Positions 42,133-51,901 of a stretch of DNA of 64,000 nucleotides are shown in pieces (positions within the stretch are counted from its first letter, which is position 1; every line of letters starts with the position of its first letter). The position numbers and the translations under genes were made by a program. The DNA comes from Variovorax gossypii (GTDB lineage Bacteria > Pseudomonadota > Gammaproteobacteria > Burkholderiales > Burkholderiaceae_C): contig NZ_RXOE01000001.1 of the NCBI RefSeq assembly GCF_003965815.1, positions 434,001 to 498,000 of the forward strand, in the 5' to 3' direction. Under the pieces are notes generated by a model. That model made no database searches and was not told the origin of the DNA. It saw only the letters and a program-made list of their open reading frames with translations.

Positions 42133-43560
42133 CTACACCAGCTTGTGGATGGCCTTCTTGCGCCACACCAGCTGGTAGTACGCGGTCTGCAGCAGCAGCA
42201 TCGCGCCAAAGGTCACCGGGTAGGCCACCCAGATCCCGTCGAGCCCGATGCGGTGGCTCATGACCCAGGCCACCGGCACCTCCACGCCCAGGATGCAGAC
42301 GATGGAAATCAGCGTGGGCACCAGCACCGAGCCGCTGGCGCGCATGATCCCCGACAGCGCCGAGGCCATGCCGAAGACCACCAGGCTCCACAGCATGATG
42401 TGCAGCAGCGTCTGCGCGATCTCGATGACCGGCGCGCTGGTGATGAAGAAGCCCATCAGCGGCCGCGAGAACAGGTAGCCCAGCAGCACCAGGCCGCCGG
42501 TGAGCACCAGGTTCATCAGCAGCGCCGTCTGCGCGATGGCGCCGAGCCGGTTGGCGCGGCCCGCGCCGATGGCCTGCGCGCCCAGGATCGACGCCGTGAT
42601 TGCGATAGAGATCGCCGGGAACTGGACGTACGCCACCACCTGGTTCACAGCGCCGTAGGCGGCCGTGGCGTTGGAGCCGAAGCCGTTGACCATCGACAGC
42701 AGCACCACCTCGGCCAGCGCGACCACGATCATCTGCACGCCCGTGGGCACGCCGATGCGCAGCACGGCCTTCAGCAGCTGCGGCTGGATGCGCAGGTTGC
42801 GCATGAACTCCGCGTCGGGCGCGAGCGGGCTCTTCTGCTGGCGCAGCCGGAAGCCCAGCCAGGTGGTCGCCACGATGAACGACAGCACCGACGCCCATGC
42901 GCCGCTCGCCACGCCGAGCTGCGGCAGGCCGCCCCACCCGCGGATGAGCGCTGGCGTGACCACCAGCCCGATCAGCGTGGAGATCAGCAGGGTGAACAGC
43001 GGCGTGACGGTGTCGCCCACGCCGCGAAGCATCGCGGTGGACAGCAGGAACAGGAACACGCCCGGCATCGCGATCAGCATGATGCGGGCATAGCGCGTGG
43101 AGTCGGCCAGCACGTCGGGCGGCGTGCCCAGCGCGGCCAGCATCGGCGTGGTGAACGCGCCGCCGAACACGGCGATCACCAGTCCCAGCAGCACGCCGAC
43201 GGTGAGCGTGGTGCCCGCCACGGCCTTGGCCTTGGCAACGTCGCGCGCGCCCCATGCCTGGCCGATGAGCACCGAGGCGCCGGCGCCCAGGCCGATGATG
43301 AAGGCGATGAAGAAGAACATCACCGGGAAGAAGCTCGACACCGCCGCCAGCGCGCCCACGCCTAGCATCTGCCCCACGTACACGTTGTTCAGCGTGCCGG
43401 AGAGCGACTGGAGGATGTTGCTGAGCAACATCGGCGCGAGGAAGAAAAGAAAGACCTTCCACAGCGGCCGTGGCGCGTTGACCGGTGCCACTGGCACGCC
43501 TTGCAGTCCGCTGGGGTCGGCGCCGCCGCCGGTTCCGGTTGTCTCGGGTGTTGTTCTCAT
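42133..43560 (-). CDS. MATE family efflux transporter
   Basis: A 475-residue, twelve-helix antiporter. LFFLAPMLLSNILQSLSGTLNNVYVGQMLG is the MATE opening helix, and the internal repeat (QFPAISIAITASILGAQAIGAGRANR) marks the second half. MATE proteins export cationic drugs or dyes using Na+ or H+. The N-terminal tail of about 25 residues is Pro/Gly-rich and soluble. The start overlaps the stop of the DUF2239 gene (ATGA), so both are translated from one message. Confidence 0.92.
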   Translation of the reverse strand: MRTTPETTGTGGGADPSGLQGVPVAPVNAPRPLWKVFLFFLAPMLLSNILQSLSGTLNNVYVGQMLGVGALAAVSSFFPVMFFFIAFIIGLGAGASVLIGQAWGARDVAKAKAVAGTTLTVGVLLGLVIAVFGGAFTTPMLAALGTPPDVLADSTRYARIMLIAMPGVFLFLLSTAMLRGVGDTVTPLFTLLISTLIGLVVTPALIRGWGGLPQLGVASGAWASVLSFIVATTWLGFRLRQQKSPLAPDAEFMRNLRIQPQLLKAVLRIGVPTGVQMIVVALAEVVLLSMVNGFGSNATAAYGAVNQVVAYVQFPAISIAITASILGAQAIGAGRANRLGAIAQTALLMNLVLTGGLVLLGYLFSRPLMGFFITSAPVIEIAQTLLHIMLWSLVVFGMASALSGIMRASGSVLVPTLISIVCILGVEVPVAWVMSHRIGLDGIWVAYPVTFGAMLLLQTAYYQLVWRKKAIHKLV

Positions 43561-44123
43561 TGGGCGTGCCAGCCGGCGGCCGACAGTTTCTGCAGGTGGG
43601 CGCGCACGTCGGCGGGCCAGGTTTCTATTAGGTTGCCGAAGCGCTGCTCCTCGCCGGCGAACAGCGCGCGCGTGGCTTCCTCGAAGCCCGGCAGGTTGCC
43701 CGCGATGGCGGTCATGAAGCGGTAGGTGGCTTCCTGCGCCGCGCGCACGGTGTCGCGCTCGGCGTTCACGCGGCGGGCATCGTCGACCAGCTTGCGCAGC
43801 GCGACCGATGCGCCGCCCGGCTGGCGGCCGAGCCAGTCCCAGTGGCGCGGCAGCAGCGTGACTTCACGCGCGACCACGCCGAGCTTGGGGCGGCCCACGC
43901 CGCGCGGGGCATCGTCGCGATGCTCGGCTTCGTGGTCGCGCAACTCGGGCGGGAGCTCGCGCATGTCGAGGTCGAGCTGCGCGCCGGTGCGGTCGTCGAA
44001 CACGAGATAGGGCCCGGGATCGTCGCGGCGGCGCAGCTGGTCGAGCACTTCGGCCTTGCTGCCTTGCGCGACGCGCTGGAAGTCGAAGAACACGGTCAGG
44101 GTGGTGGGGGTGTCGGATGACAT
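43557..44123 (-). CDS. DUF2239 family protein
   Basis: A 188-residue soluble protein of the uncharacterised DUF2239 family. YLVFDDRTGAQLDLDMRE and RPKLGVVAREVTLLPRHWDW followed by QPGGASVALRKLVDDARR are its conserved blocks. The start at 44123 (MSSDTPTTLTVFFDF) is chosen because homologues begin here; no clear ribosome site is present. It is the first gene of a two-gene unit with the MATE exporter. The family has no known function; its basic, Arg-rich middle could contact nucleic acid, but this is a guess. Confidence 0.87.
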   Translation of the reverse strand: MSSDTPTTLTVFFDFQRVAQGSKAEVLDQLRRRDDPGPYLVFDDRTGAQLDLDMRELPPELRDHEAEHRDDAPRGVGRPKLGVVAREVTLLPRHWDWLGRQPGGASVALRKLVDDARRVNAERDTVRAAQEATYRFMTAIAGNLPGFEEATRALFAGEEQRFGNLIETWPADVRAHLQKLSAAGWHAQ

Positions 44124-44239
44124 TCGGGTGTTTTGTTCCTGGGGGTACCAAGCGAAACGAGGTGCGTAATCTACTCGCTGCCGCGCTTTGGTGCGCGTCA
44201 TCTGGTTGCCATGCGTTGCGTGCGCGCCCGGTGCAAGTT

Positions 44240-44602
44240 TCAACGCGTGTTGTAGCCCTTCGGTCCGAAGCACTGCAACTCTTCCTGCCAGAGCGAAAGA
44301 AGCCTGTCGAGTTCGGCCTTGCGGTCGAAGGCGGGGTCGTCGCGCTCCTTGACGCGATCGATCACCTCGAAGCTGAAATGGCCCGCGCCGTGCCCGATCC
44401 AGTCTTGCCCGAGCGCCTTGTTGCGGTGGCTGCGCATGTTCAGTTCAAAGCGCGCTCGGTTCATCGCACCTTCGACGTCCAGGCTGCCGCCCACATAGAC
44501 GCGGCCGTTCGAGCCGTTGCGGATGACGTAGACGCCCGCGGGGCGCGGGGTTTCCTTGTATTGCCGGACGAGGGCGCGGCGGCTTTCCGTGGAGAGATTC
44601 AT
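44240..44602 (-). CDS. GIY-YIG nuclease-fold protein
   Basis: A 120-residue single GIY-YIG domain: AGVYVIRNGSNGRVYVGGS carries the GVY...VYVG variant of the signature. NRARFELNMRSHRNKALGQDW and FSFEVIDRV follow with the usual Arg and Glu positions, and it ends in ELQCFGPKGYNTR. By family it could cut DNA, but small chromosomal members are poorly understood. A promoter of TTGCAA-17-TAATAT lies so close that transcription should begin within a base or two of the ATG; there is no ribosome site. It is flanked by two copies of a palindromic operator (44611-44654). It is not part of a recognisable mobile element. Confidence 0.87.
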   Translation of the reverse strand: MNLSTESRRALVRQYKETPRPAGVYVIRNGSNGRVYVGGSLDVEGAMNRARFELNMRSHRNKALGQDWIGHGAGHFSFEVIDRVKERDDPAFDRKAELDRLLSLWQEELQCFGPKGYNTR

Positions 44603-44609
44603 CTTTCAA

Positions 44610-44654
44610 ATATTACCCGGGTTAAATGGAGATTGCAATATAACCCGGGTAATA
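44610..44654 (-). promoter_or_regulatory. Twin TTACCCGGGTWA operators around a leaderless-type promoter
   Basis: TATTACCCGGGTTA (44611-44624) and TAACCCGGGTAATA (44641-44654) are perfect inverted copies, each itself nearly palindromic, with centres 28 bp apart. On the minus strand TTGCAA (44638-44633) and TAATAT (44615-44610) are 17 bp apart; the -10 lies inside one copy. The predicted start site is at about 44603, next to the GIY-YIG ATG at 44602. A repressor bound to both copies would shut the promoter fully. Confidence 0.75.
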
Positions 44655-44660
44655 CTTATC

Positions 44661-45167
44661 TCAGCCTTCCCGGAACCGTCGCCAGCCGCGGGCGATCCGC
44701 CGGTTCAGCGCCCGCACCACGCGCCAGGGGCGGCTCTGGCGAACGATGGTGAGCACGTGGTCCTTCCACGCCTTCCATCGCGGATACCAGCGGGCGAACC
44801 ACGGAATGCGCATCAGCGGCCCTTCGACCAGCTGGAAGATCCGCGCGACGATGGCCGTGCCCACGAGCTTGGCCAGCACCAGCACGGTGAGCGCGGTGGC
44901 GGCATGGCCCCGGCTGAACAGGAACAGCGCCAGCACCTTCACCGGCAGCAGCAACAGCACCGGAATGAAGAAAGCCAGCAGCGCTCCCCAGGGCGGCAGC
45001 CGCCGCAGCCGTGCTTCGAGAGCGGCCCAGAAGGGAAGGCGCGACAGTCGCGCCGCGAGCGCGGCCAGCGGCTCCCAGCCCCATTCCTCGAAGAGCAGCA
45101 GGGGAACGACGAGCGCGGTACCTATGGCACGGAGCAGGGCACGCAAGGCGCGCGGAAATGTGGGCAT
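44661..45167 (-). CDS. Putative membrane protein
   Basis: About 168 residues from an ATG at 45167; a TTG six codons earlier is also possible. An N-terminal amphipathic/hydrophobic stretch (LLRAIGTALVVPLLLFEEWGWEPL) is followed by two strong membrane segments (WGALLAFFIPVLLLLPVKVLALFLF and ATALTVLVLAKLVGTAIVARIF). The tail is very basic with WFARWYPRWKAWKDHV. Similar small proteins with the 'FEEWGWEPL' block are widespread in proteobacteria but uncharacterised, as far as I recall. Nothing around it points to a function. Confidence 0.72.
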   Translation of the reverse strand: MPTFPRALRALLRAIGTALVVPLLLFEEWGWEPLAALAARLSRLPFWAALEARLRRLPPWGALLAFFIPVLLLLPVKVLALFLFSRGHAATALTVLVLAKLVGTAIVARIFQLVEGPLMRIPWFARWYPRWKAWKDHVLTIVRQSRPWRVVRALNRRIARGWRRFREG

Positions 45168-45225
45168 TCCGCTAGCGTAAGGCAATGCGGACCGGGCCCC
45201 GCGCGGCCCTGTCGCTCGCCTTCGC

Positions 45226-45555
45226 CTACTTTCCGGCAGGCACGAAGAACAGGTATTCGCCGCGGCCCATCTCGGGCGTGACCTCGTAGCCGGCGCACAG
45301 GTCGTTGGTGCACTGGATCACGATCACGCGCGGCCAGATCGTCGCAGCCGTGGGATAGCCCGGCATGTACTGCGGCACGTGCCACACGCCCAGGGAACCT
45401 ACCGCTTCCGCGTTCTCGGTACCCCGTGCGTTCTGCAGGCCGCTACCCATGTTCATCCGCTCGACGCGCAGCGTGGGCTGCGCGACGGAAGCGGCCGCCG
45501 CCGCCGTCGTCGCGCAGCAGGCCGCCAGCCAGAGGAGAAGTACGGTCCTGGTCAT
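45226..45555 (-). CDS. Small exported protein with a Cys pair
   Basis: A 109-residue protein from the Met at 45555. Residues 1-24 form a signal peptide (TRTVLLLWLAACCATTAAAAA). The mature part has NARGTENAEAVGSLGVWHVPQYMPGYPTA and ends with a C-x4-C pair (QCTNDLCAGYEV) likely to form a disulfide in the periplasm. I recognise no family. It is the last of three exported-protein genes on this strand, 16 bases behind the Pro/Ala-rich one, and opposite a NarL-type two-component pair. It probably belongs to one surface or secretion function with them. Confidence 0.72.
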   Translation of the reverse strand: MTRTVLLLWLAACCATTAAAAASVAQPTLRVERMNMGSGLQNARGTENAEAVGSLGVWHVPQYMPGYPTAATIWPRVIVIQCTNDLCAGYEVTPEMGRGEYLFFVPAGK

Positions 45556-45571
45556 TTCAGGCTCCGCGCGG

Positions 45572-46441
45572 TCATTGCGGCACCGTCCGCAGGCCAGGGC
45601 CGTCGTCAAGCCGGGCGTCGAGCAGATGCGCGGCGCGGATGGCGGCTGCGTCACGCGGGTCGATCGGCGTCACAGTCGCGCTGACGACCGGAGTCGCCAC
45701 CGCGGCGGACGGCTCTTCCGCGGCAACGGGAGCGGTAGCCACCCGCTGCGGCGCTGCTTCGGCGATGGGAGCCGGTGGCGTTGGCAGCGCAGCGGCCGCG
45801 GGAGCGGGCTGGGGCGCCGGTGCGATGGCCGCCACGGGTTGCGGCACCGCCGGAGCGGGTGGCGCCACGGCAGCCACCGGCCGAGGCGGCGAGGCGGGCG
45901 CGCCGCTGGCCGATGCCTGCGGGCCGTAGGCCGAAACGCGTTCTTCCGCCGTCATCGACTGCGGGCATTTGGTGCCCGTCATCTCCAGCGCGGCCATGGC
46001 CGCCGGGTCCATGCAATCCATCGCGAGCGAGGCCGCCTTCATGCCCTTGTTCCAGAGCTCGCGGCTCATCTTCAGGCGCTTGCAGTGCTCGTCCGTCCAG
46101 GTGGTGCCGAAGCTGAGGCCGACGCCGGCGCCGTTCGCGCTGGCGCTGGTGCTGCCCATGCAGGTGTCGTTGCTCGTCGTCAGGTTGGGGCCGTTGACCG
46201 AGGGCACGTTCTTGATCGTGTAGCTGCCCCGGTAGTCGATGGTGCTGGTCGTCGCGCCGCTGCTGTTGACGTTCTGGGTCACCGTCGAGGGGTTGGTGGT
46301 GTTGAAGTTCACGGCCTGGTTGTTCCCCTGGGCCGAGGTGGTGGCCGAACTCGATGACTGGTTGTTGGCTCCGCCCACGTTGGTCTGCGCCATCGCGCCC
46401 GCGGAGAGGCCCAGCAGGGCCAGGACGATAAGTTTCTTCAT
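45572..46441 (-). CDS. Exported protein: Asn/Ser-rich head, Cys domain, Pro/Ala-rich tail
   Basis: A 289-residue exported protein. The signal peptide is residues 1-19 (KKLIVLALLGLSAGAMAQ). Next comes an Asn/Ser/Gln-rich part (about 20-75), then a compact domain with four Cys (C94, C120, C143 and C160 approximately; FGTTWTDEHCKRLKMSRELW). A 90-residue Pro/Ala-rich stretch (PVAAVAPPAPAVPQPVAAI) could span peptidoglycan, and a short polar end follows. AAGGAG eight bases before the ATG fixes the start. No named family is recognised. It lies between two other exported proteins of the same strand, suggesting a joint envelope structure. Confidence 0.75.
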   Translation of the reverse strand: MKKLIVLALLGLSAGAMAQTNVGGANNQSSSSATTSAQGNNQAVNFNTTNPSTVTQNVNSSGATTSTIDYRGSYTIKNVPSVNGPNLTTSNDTCMGSTSASANGAGVGLSFGTTWTDEHCKRLKMSRELWNKGMKAASLAMDCMDPAAMAALEMTGTKCPQSMTAEERVSAYGPQASASGAPASPPRPVAAVAPPAPAVPQPVAAIAPAPQPAPAAAALPTPPAPIAEAAPQRVATAPVAAEEPSAAVATPVVSATVTPIDPRDAAAIRAAHLLDARLDDGPGLRTVPQ

Positions 46442-46518
46442 GTTCTCGACTCCTTTGGTAGCCGGGGAGGGGCGAACCCCTCCCCATTTCCTGGTGCAAC
46501 AACCGGTGTCGGCGAAGT

Positions 46519-47208
46519 TCAGGGTGCCGATGCGGTCGAACCTGCGCCAGCCAGGCCGCCGGTGCCGCCGCCGTTGCTGAAGCCGCCTGCATTGCCGAAG
46601 CTGACGTTGGTCACGCCGAAGGAGCCGCCGGTGGAGCCCGCGGTGGCCGAGGTGGTGGTGCCGTTGATGAAGCCGTTGACGGCGCCCGAGGAGGCGCTGT
46701 AACCCGAGGTCGTGCCCGAGGTGCGCGTCACGATCGCGAGACCGCCGCCAGGACCCGCGGCCGTTGCAGCCGTGTTGTTGGTCGTGGAGGAGGCGGTACC
46801 GCCGGCACTGCCGCTCACCGAGTTCGGCCCGCCGGCGCTGTAGTTGGCATTGGATGCCGCGCCTGCATTGGCCTGTGCGTTGGCACCGCCCACGGCAAGG
46901 CCGTTGCCGGTCGTCGCGGCCATGCTGGTCACGCTGCCCTGGGTGGTTGCCGAGCCGCTGGCCGAGGCGCCGCCGATGCGCAGGCCCGGGAAGCTGACCG
47001 CGCCGCCTGCCGCGTTGGCCGAGGCCGACGAGCTGGAGTTGGCTGCGTTGTAGCTGAGTGCGCTGCCGGTGCCGGAGCTGGCTGCCACGGAGCCGGCCGA
47101 GCTGGAGGAGCCGGTCGTCGTGCTGGTGGCGGCAAGGGCCGTGGTGCTCGTGGCGGAGGCGACGCTTCCGACCAGGACCACTGCGATGGCGATGAGAGTC
47201 TTCTTCAT
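46519..47208 (-). CDS. Exported Ser/Ala/Gly/Thr-rich low-complexity protein
   Basis: A 229-residue exported protein. The signal peptide is about residues 1-27 (KKTLIAIAVVLVGSVASA...ALAA). The remaining 200 residues are almost entirely Ser, Ala, Gly, Thr and Asn, with few charges and no Cys, and look like a surface fibre, matrix or glycine-rich adhesin protein. No strict repeat unit is visible, unlike curli. AGGAAG precedes the start. First gene of the leftward three-gene group, divergent from a response regulator across a 385-bp AT-rich gap. Function inferred only from composition and context. Confidence 0.74.
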   Translation of the reverse strand: MKKTLIAIAVVLVGSVASATSTTALAATSTTTGSSSSAGSVAASSGTGSALSYNAANSSSSASANAAGGAVSFPGLRIGGASASGSATTQGSVTSMAATTGNGLAVGGANAQANAGAASNANYSAGGPNSVSGSAGGTASSTTNNTAATAAGPGGGLAIVTRTSGTTSGYSASSGAVNGFINGTTTSATAGSTGGSFGVTNVSFGNAGGFSNGGGTGGLAGAGSTASAP

Positions 47209-47593
47209 GATGCTTCCTCGAGAGATGGTGGTGAAACGAACCCGATCGCCGGAGCATCCGGCCATCAGCTGACGGTCAGTAGCGGGGGCTGAAATGGCAT
47301 TCCGCGTCGACCGGGATGCAGTTTCTTGGCTGGGAAGCGAACGAAGAATGCCCAGTGCTGGGTAGAGCAAGGCTATGGCGAAAGGCGTGTTTCGCCCCCT
47401 CCGGAGCGCCGCCCGGAGGACGCGTTTACTTGACACGACAGAGGAGGAAAGTACAACTTTCGATGGACAGGGGTCGCGAATCGCAACAGAATGCAACCAA
47501 AGTAATCAAAAAAACTGAAACTCAAAATCTGAATGGAAATGGATTAACTTTTCGTCACGAACAAGATGCACCAGTTGTCACAAAGGGGCTGAA
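47209..47593. promoter_or_regulatory. 385-bp divergent control region
   Basis: The space between the Ser/Ala/Gly-rich protein gene and the response regulator. It holds a 7-bp stem CCTCCGG/CCGGAGG (47398-47419), a CCCAG/CTGGG stem (47352-47363), a candidate promoter (47430-47457), and then about 130 bases that are clearly AT-rich. I see no open frame worth calling. Its size suggests long leaders or several regulator sites serving both directions. Confidence 0.55.
47430..47457 (+). promoter_or_regulatory. Candidate promoter for the response regulator
   Basis: TTGACA (47430-47435) is a perfect -35; TACAAC (47452-47457), 16 bases on, is a fair -10. Transcription would start near 47464, giving an AT-rich leader of about 130 bases before the ATG at 47594. 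Confidence 0.5.
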
Positions 47594-48388
47594 ATGGAAA
47601 GCGATCTCGACATTTCGTTGACAGATTCAGGGAATGGGTCTAGGAAATTCTCGAACCCAGGACAGTTCGGCGGGCTACTCGCTCCCTCTGCCGATACCCT
47701 CCCGTGGCCCGATTTCCTTACAGGGCAGCAAACCAAACCAGTACGCGTTCTGCTGGTGGACGACGACCCCTTCGTGCGTCGCGTCATCGCCCAGGAATTG
47801 CTGGGCGACCTGCGCATCCAGCTCGAGGGCCAGGCCGGTACCCTGCGCGAGGGACGCCGATTGCTGATGCAACACGAGTTCGACGTTCTCATGGTCGACA
47901 TCCGCCTCGGCGACGGCAGCGGATTCGAGCTGATCGAGGAGGCCAAGCGGCATCGCAGCGCGGCCGAGATCATCGTCGTCTCCGCGCTCGAGGACGAACC
48001 CCAGGTACTGCATGCCTTCGAGCTCGGAGCTTCCGGCTACCTCGTCAAGAACGCGTGGTTCCAGAGCTATGCGCAGGCAGTGCTGCAGGTGGTGAACGGT
48101 GGTGCCGCCATCACCCCGCGGCTGGCCCGCAGGCTGCTCGTGCACCTCGACCACAAGCGCTCCAACGTGAACCCGGTGCGTCCGCCGGACAGCAAGGCCA
48201 CGTTATCCACCCGGGAGCGCGAAGTGTTGCGACTTGTAGCAACGGGCTACGTAACCGAGGAGATCGCGCTGCAGCTCACCATCAGCGCCCAAACGGTCAA
48301 CGCGCACGTCAAGAACATCTACCGCAAGCTGCACGCCCACACCCGCGCGCAGGCCGTGAGCTTCGCCTCCCACCGGGGACTCCTGTAG
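47594..48388 (+). CDS. NarL/FixJ-type response regulator
   Basis: A 264-residue regulator. A 48-residue polar extension precedes the receiver domain (VRVLLVDDDPFVRRVI). The phosphorylation site is D102 (LMVDIRLGDGSG), and a LuxR helix-turn-helix ends the protein (LSTREREVLRLVATGYVTEEIALQLTISAQTV). A histidine kinase gene follows after eight bases, its obvious partner. The pair is divergent from three exported-protein genes, which are likely targets. The N-terminal extension is unusual for NarL proteins; a start nearer residue 45 is possible, but no better ribosome site is seen there. Confidence 0.92.
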   Translation: MESDLDISLTDSGNGSRKFSNPGQFGGLLAPSADTLPWPDFLTGQQTKPVRVLLVDDDPFVRRVIAQELLGDLRIQLEGQAGTLREGRRLLMQHEFDVLMVDIRLGDGSGFELIEEAKRHRSAAEIIVVSALEDEPQVLHAFELGASGYLVKNAWFQSYAQAVLQVVNGGAAITPRLARRLLVHLDHKRSNVNPVRPPDSKATLSTREREVLRLVATGYVTEEIALQLTISAQTVNAHVKNIYRKLHAHTRAQAVSFASHRGLL

Positions 48389-48396
48389 GGCATGCC

Positions 48397-49395
48397 ATGC
48401 TCGCGCCGCAGGTCCTTCATCTTCCGCACATTCTGGAAGACCAGTTCGTGTGGTTGTCGATCGGCTCGTGGCTCGTGCTTCTGACGTGGCTGTACTCGCG
48501 CATCTCGCGCCGTCGGCTGCTGATGTGGGCTGCCCTGGCCGGCGCGCTGCACCTGACGCCGGTGGCCGCGCAGGTCATCAGGGCGGGTTCGGCCATCACG
48601 GTCATGGCGCAGGACATGCCGTTCACCTTCTGGGCCCTGCAGGTAGTCAACGTGCTGGTGCTCGGCATGATCCTGGGCATCTGGTACGTCTCGCAGCGGC
48701 GCGCATCGCGCTTCCGGCAGACCCAGGCGGTGATGGCGGAGCGCCGCCGCATCGCCAACGACCTGCACGACGGCGTCGGCTCCCGGCTGGTGGCGCTGCT
48801 GGCCAGCCAGAACCCCGGGTCCGGCGGCCCCGACAGCCTCTCGATGGCGCTGCAGGCCTGCCTTCTCGAACTGCAAATGACCGTGGACGACCTGGACGAT
48901 CAGGGCGACAGCACCGTCGTCGAGCGGCTGGGCCATTTGCGCTACCGGCTGAGGCCCGCTTTCGAGCGCATGGGCATCGCGCTCGAGTGGAGCGTGTCGC
49001 CCGAGTCCGAGGCCTTTCCCATGCCGGCTGAAACCGCGTCGCAGGTCTGCCGCGTGGCGCAGGAGGCCTTGTCCAACGCATTGCGCCACTCCCGTGCGAC
49101 CCGCGTCGAGCTGCGCGTGGCTCCGCAGGAGGGCGGCAGGGCGATGGTGCTCGAGGTGCGGGACAACGGCCGGGGGCTGGGCGCGCCGGGCAGCCTGCCG
49201 ACCGGCGACGAGCACTCTTTCGAGAGCCTGGGCAAGGGGTTGCGCAGCATGCATTCGCGCGCCGAGGCGATCGGGGCGGAGCTCGACATCGCTCCCGTCG
49301 CGCCGCATGGCCTGTGCGTGCGGCTGGTGGTGCCTTGCGAGGCGGTCGCGCAGCCGCAGCCCGAGGCACGGCCCGAACACGAAAGCATGCTGTAA
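48397..49395 (+). CDS. HisKA_3-type sensor histidine kinase
   Basis: A 332-residue kinase. Three hydrophobic segments lie in residues 10-105 (FVWLSIGSWLVLLTWLY; LLMWAALAGALHLTPVAA; FWALQVVNVLVLGMILGIWYV). Then comes the HisKA_3 phosphoacceptor H124 (RRRIANDLHDGVGSRL) and an HATPase_c domain (QEALSNALRHS; VRDNGRGLGAPG). There is no large periplasmic loop, so the signal is probably sensed within or at the membrane. It partners the NarL-type regulator eight bases upstream. Its 3' end is 84 bases before tex, and no terminator is visible. Confidence 0.92.
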   Translation: MLAPQVLHLPHILEDQFVWLSIGSWLVLLTWLYSRISRRRLLMWAALAGALHLTPVAAQVIRAGSAITVMAQDMPFTFWALQVVNVLVLGMILGIWYVSQRRASRFRQTQAVMAERRRIANDLHDGVGSRLVALLASQNPGSGGPDSLSMALQACLLELQMTVDDLDDQGDSTVVERLGHLRYRLRPAFERMGIALEWSVSPESEAFPMPAETASQVCRVAQEALSNALRHSRATRVELRVAPQEGGRAMVLEVRDNGRGLGAPGSLPTGDEHSFESLGKGLRSMHSRAEAIGAELDIAPVAPHGLCVRLVVPCEAVAQPQPEARPEHESML

Positions 49396-49479
49396 CACGC
49401 CCGCCGGGCGAACCGGCGCGGATGCCGTTCCCGCCTATGGCAAACTCCCGCGCTTTGTTGCCAGGGACGCGCTCAAGAC

Positions 49480-51855
<2,376 letters not shown>

Positions 51856-51901
51856 CAGACCCGGCGGACCGCGACGCACGCTTCTTGCTGACGTGTCCGG
51901 C

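Noticed and set aside
46519-47208. CRISPR or tandem repeat array
   Set aside because: The repetitive look comes from Ser/Ala/Gly codons in a protein with a signal peptide; there are no regular repeats and spacers.
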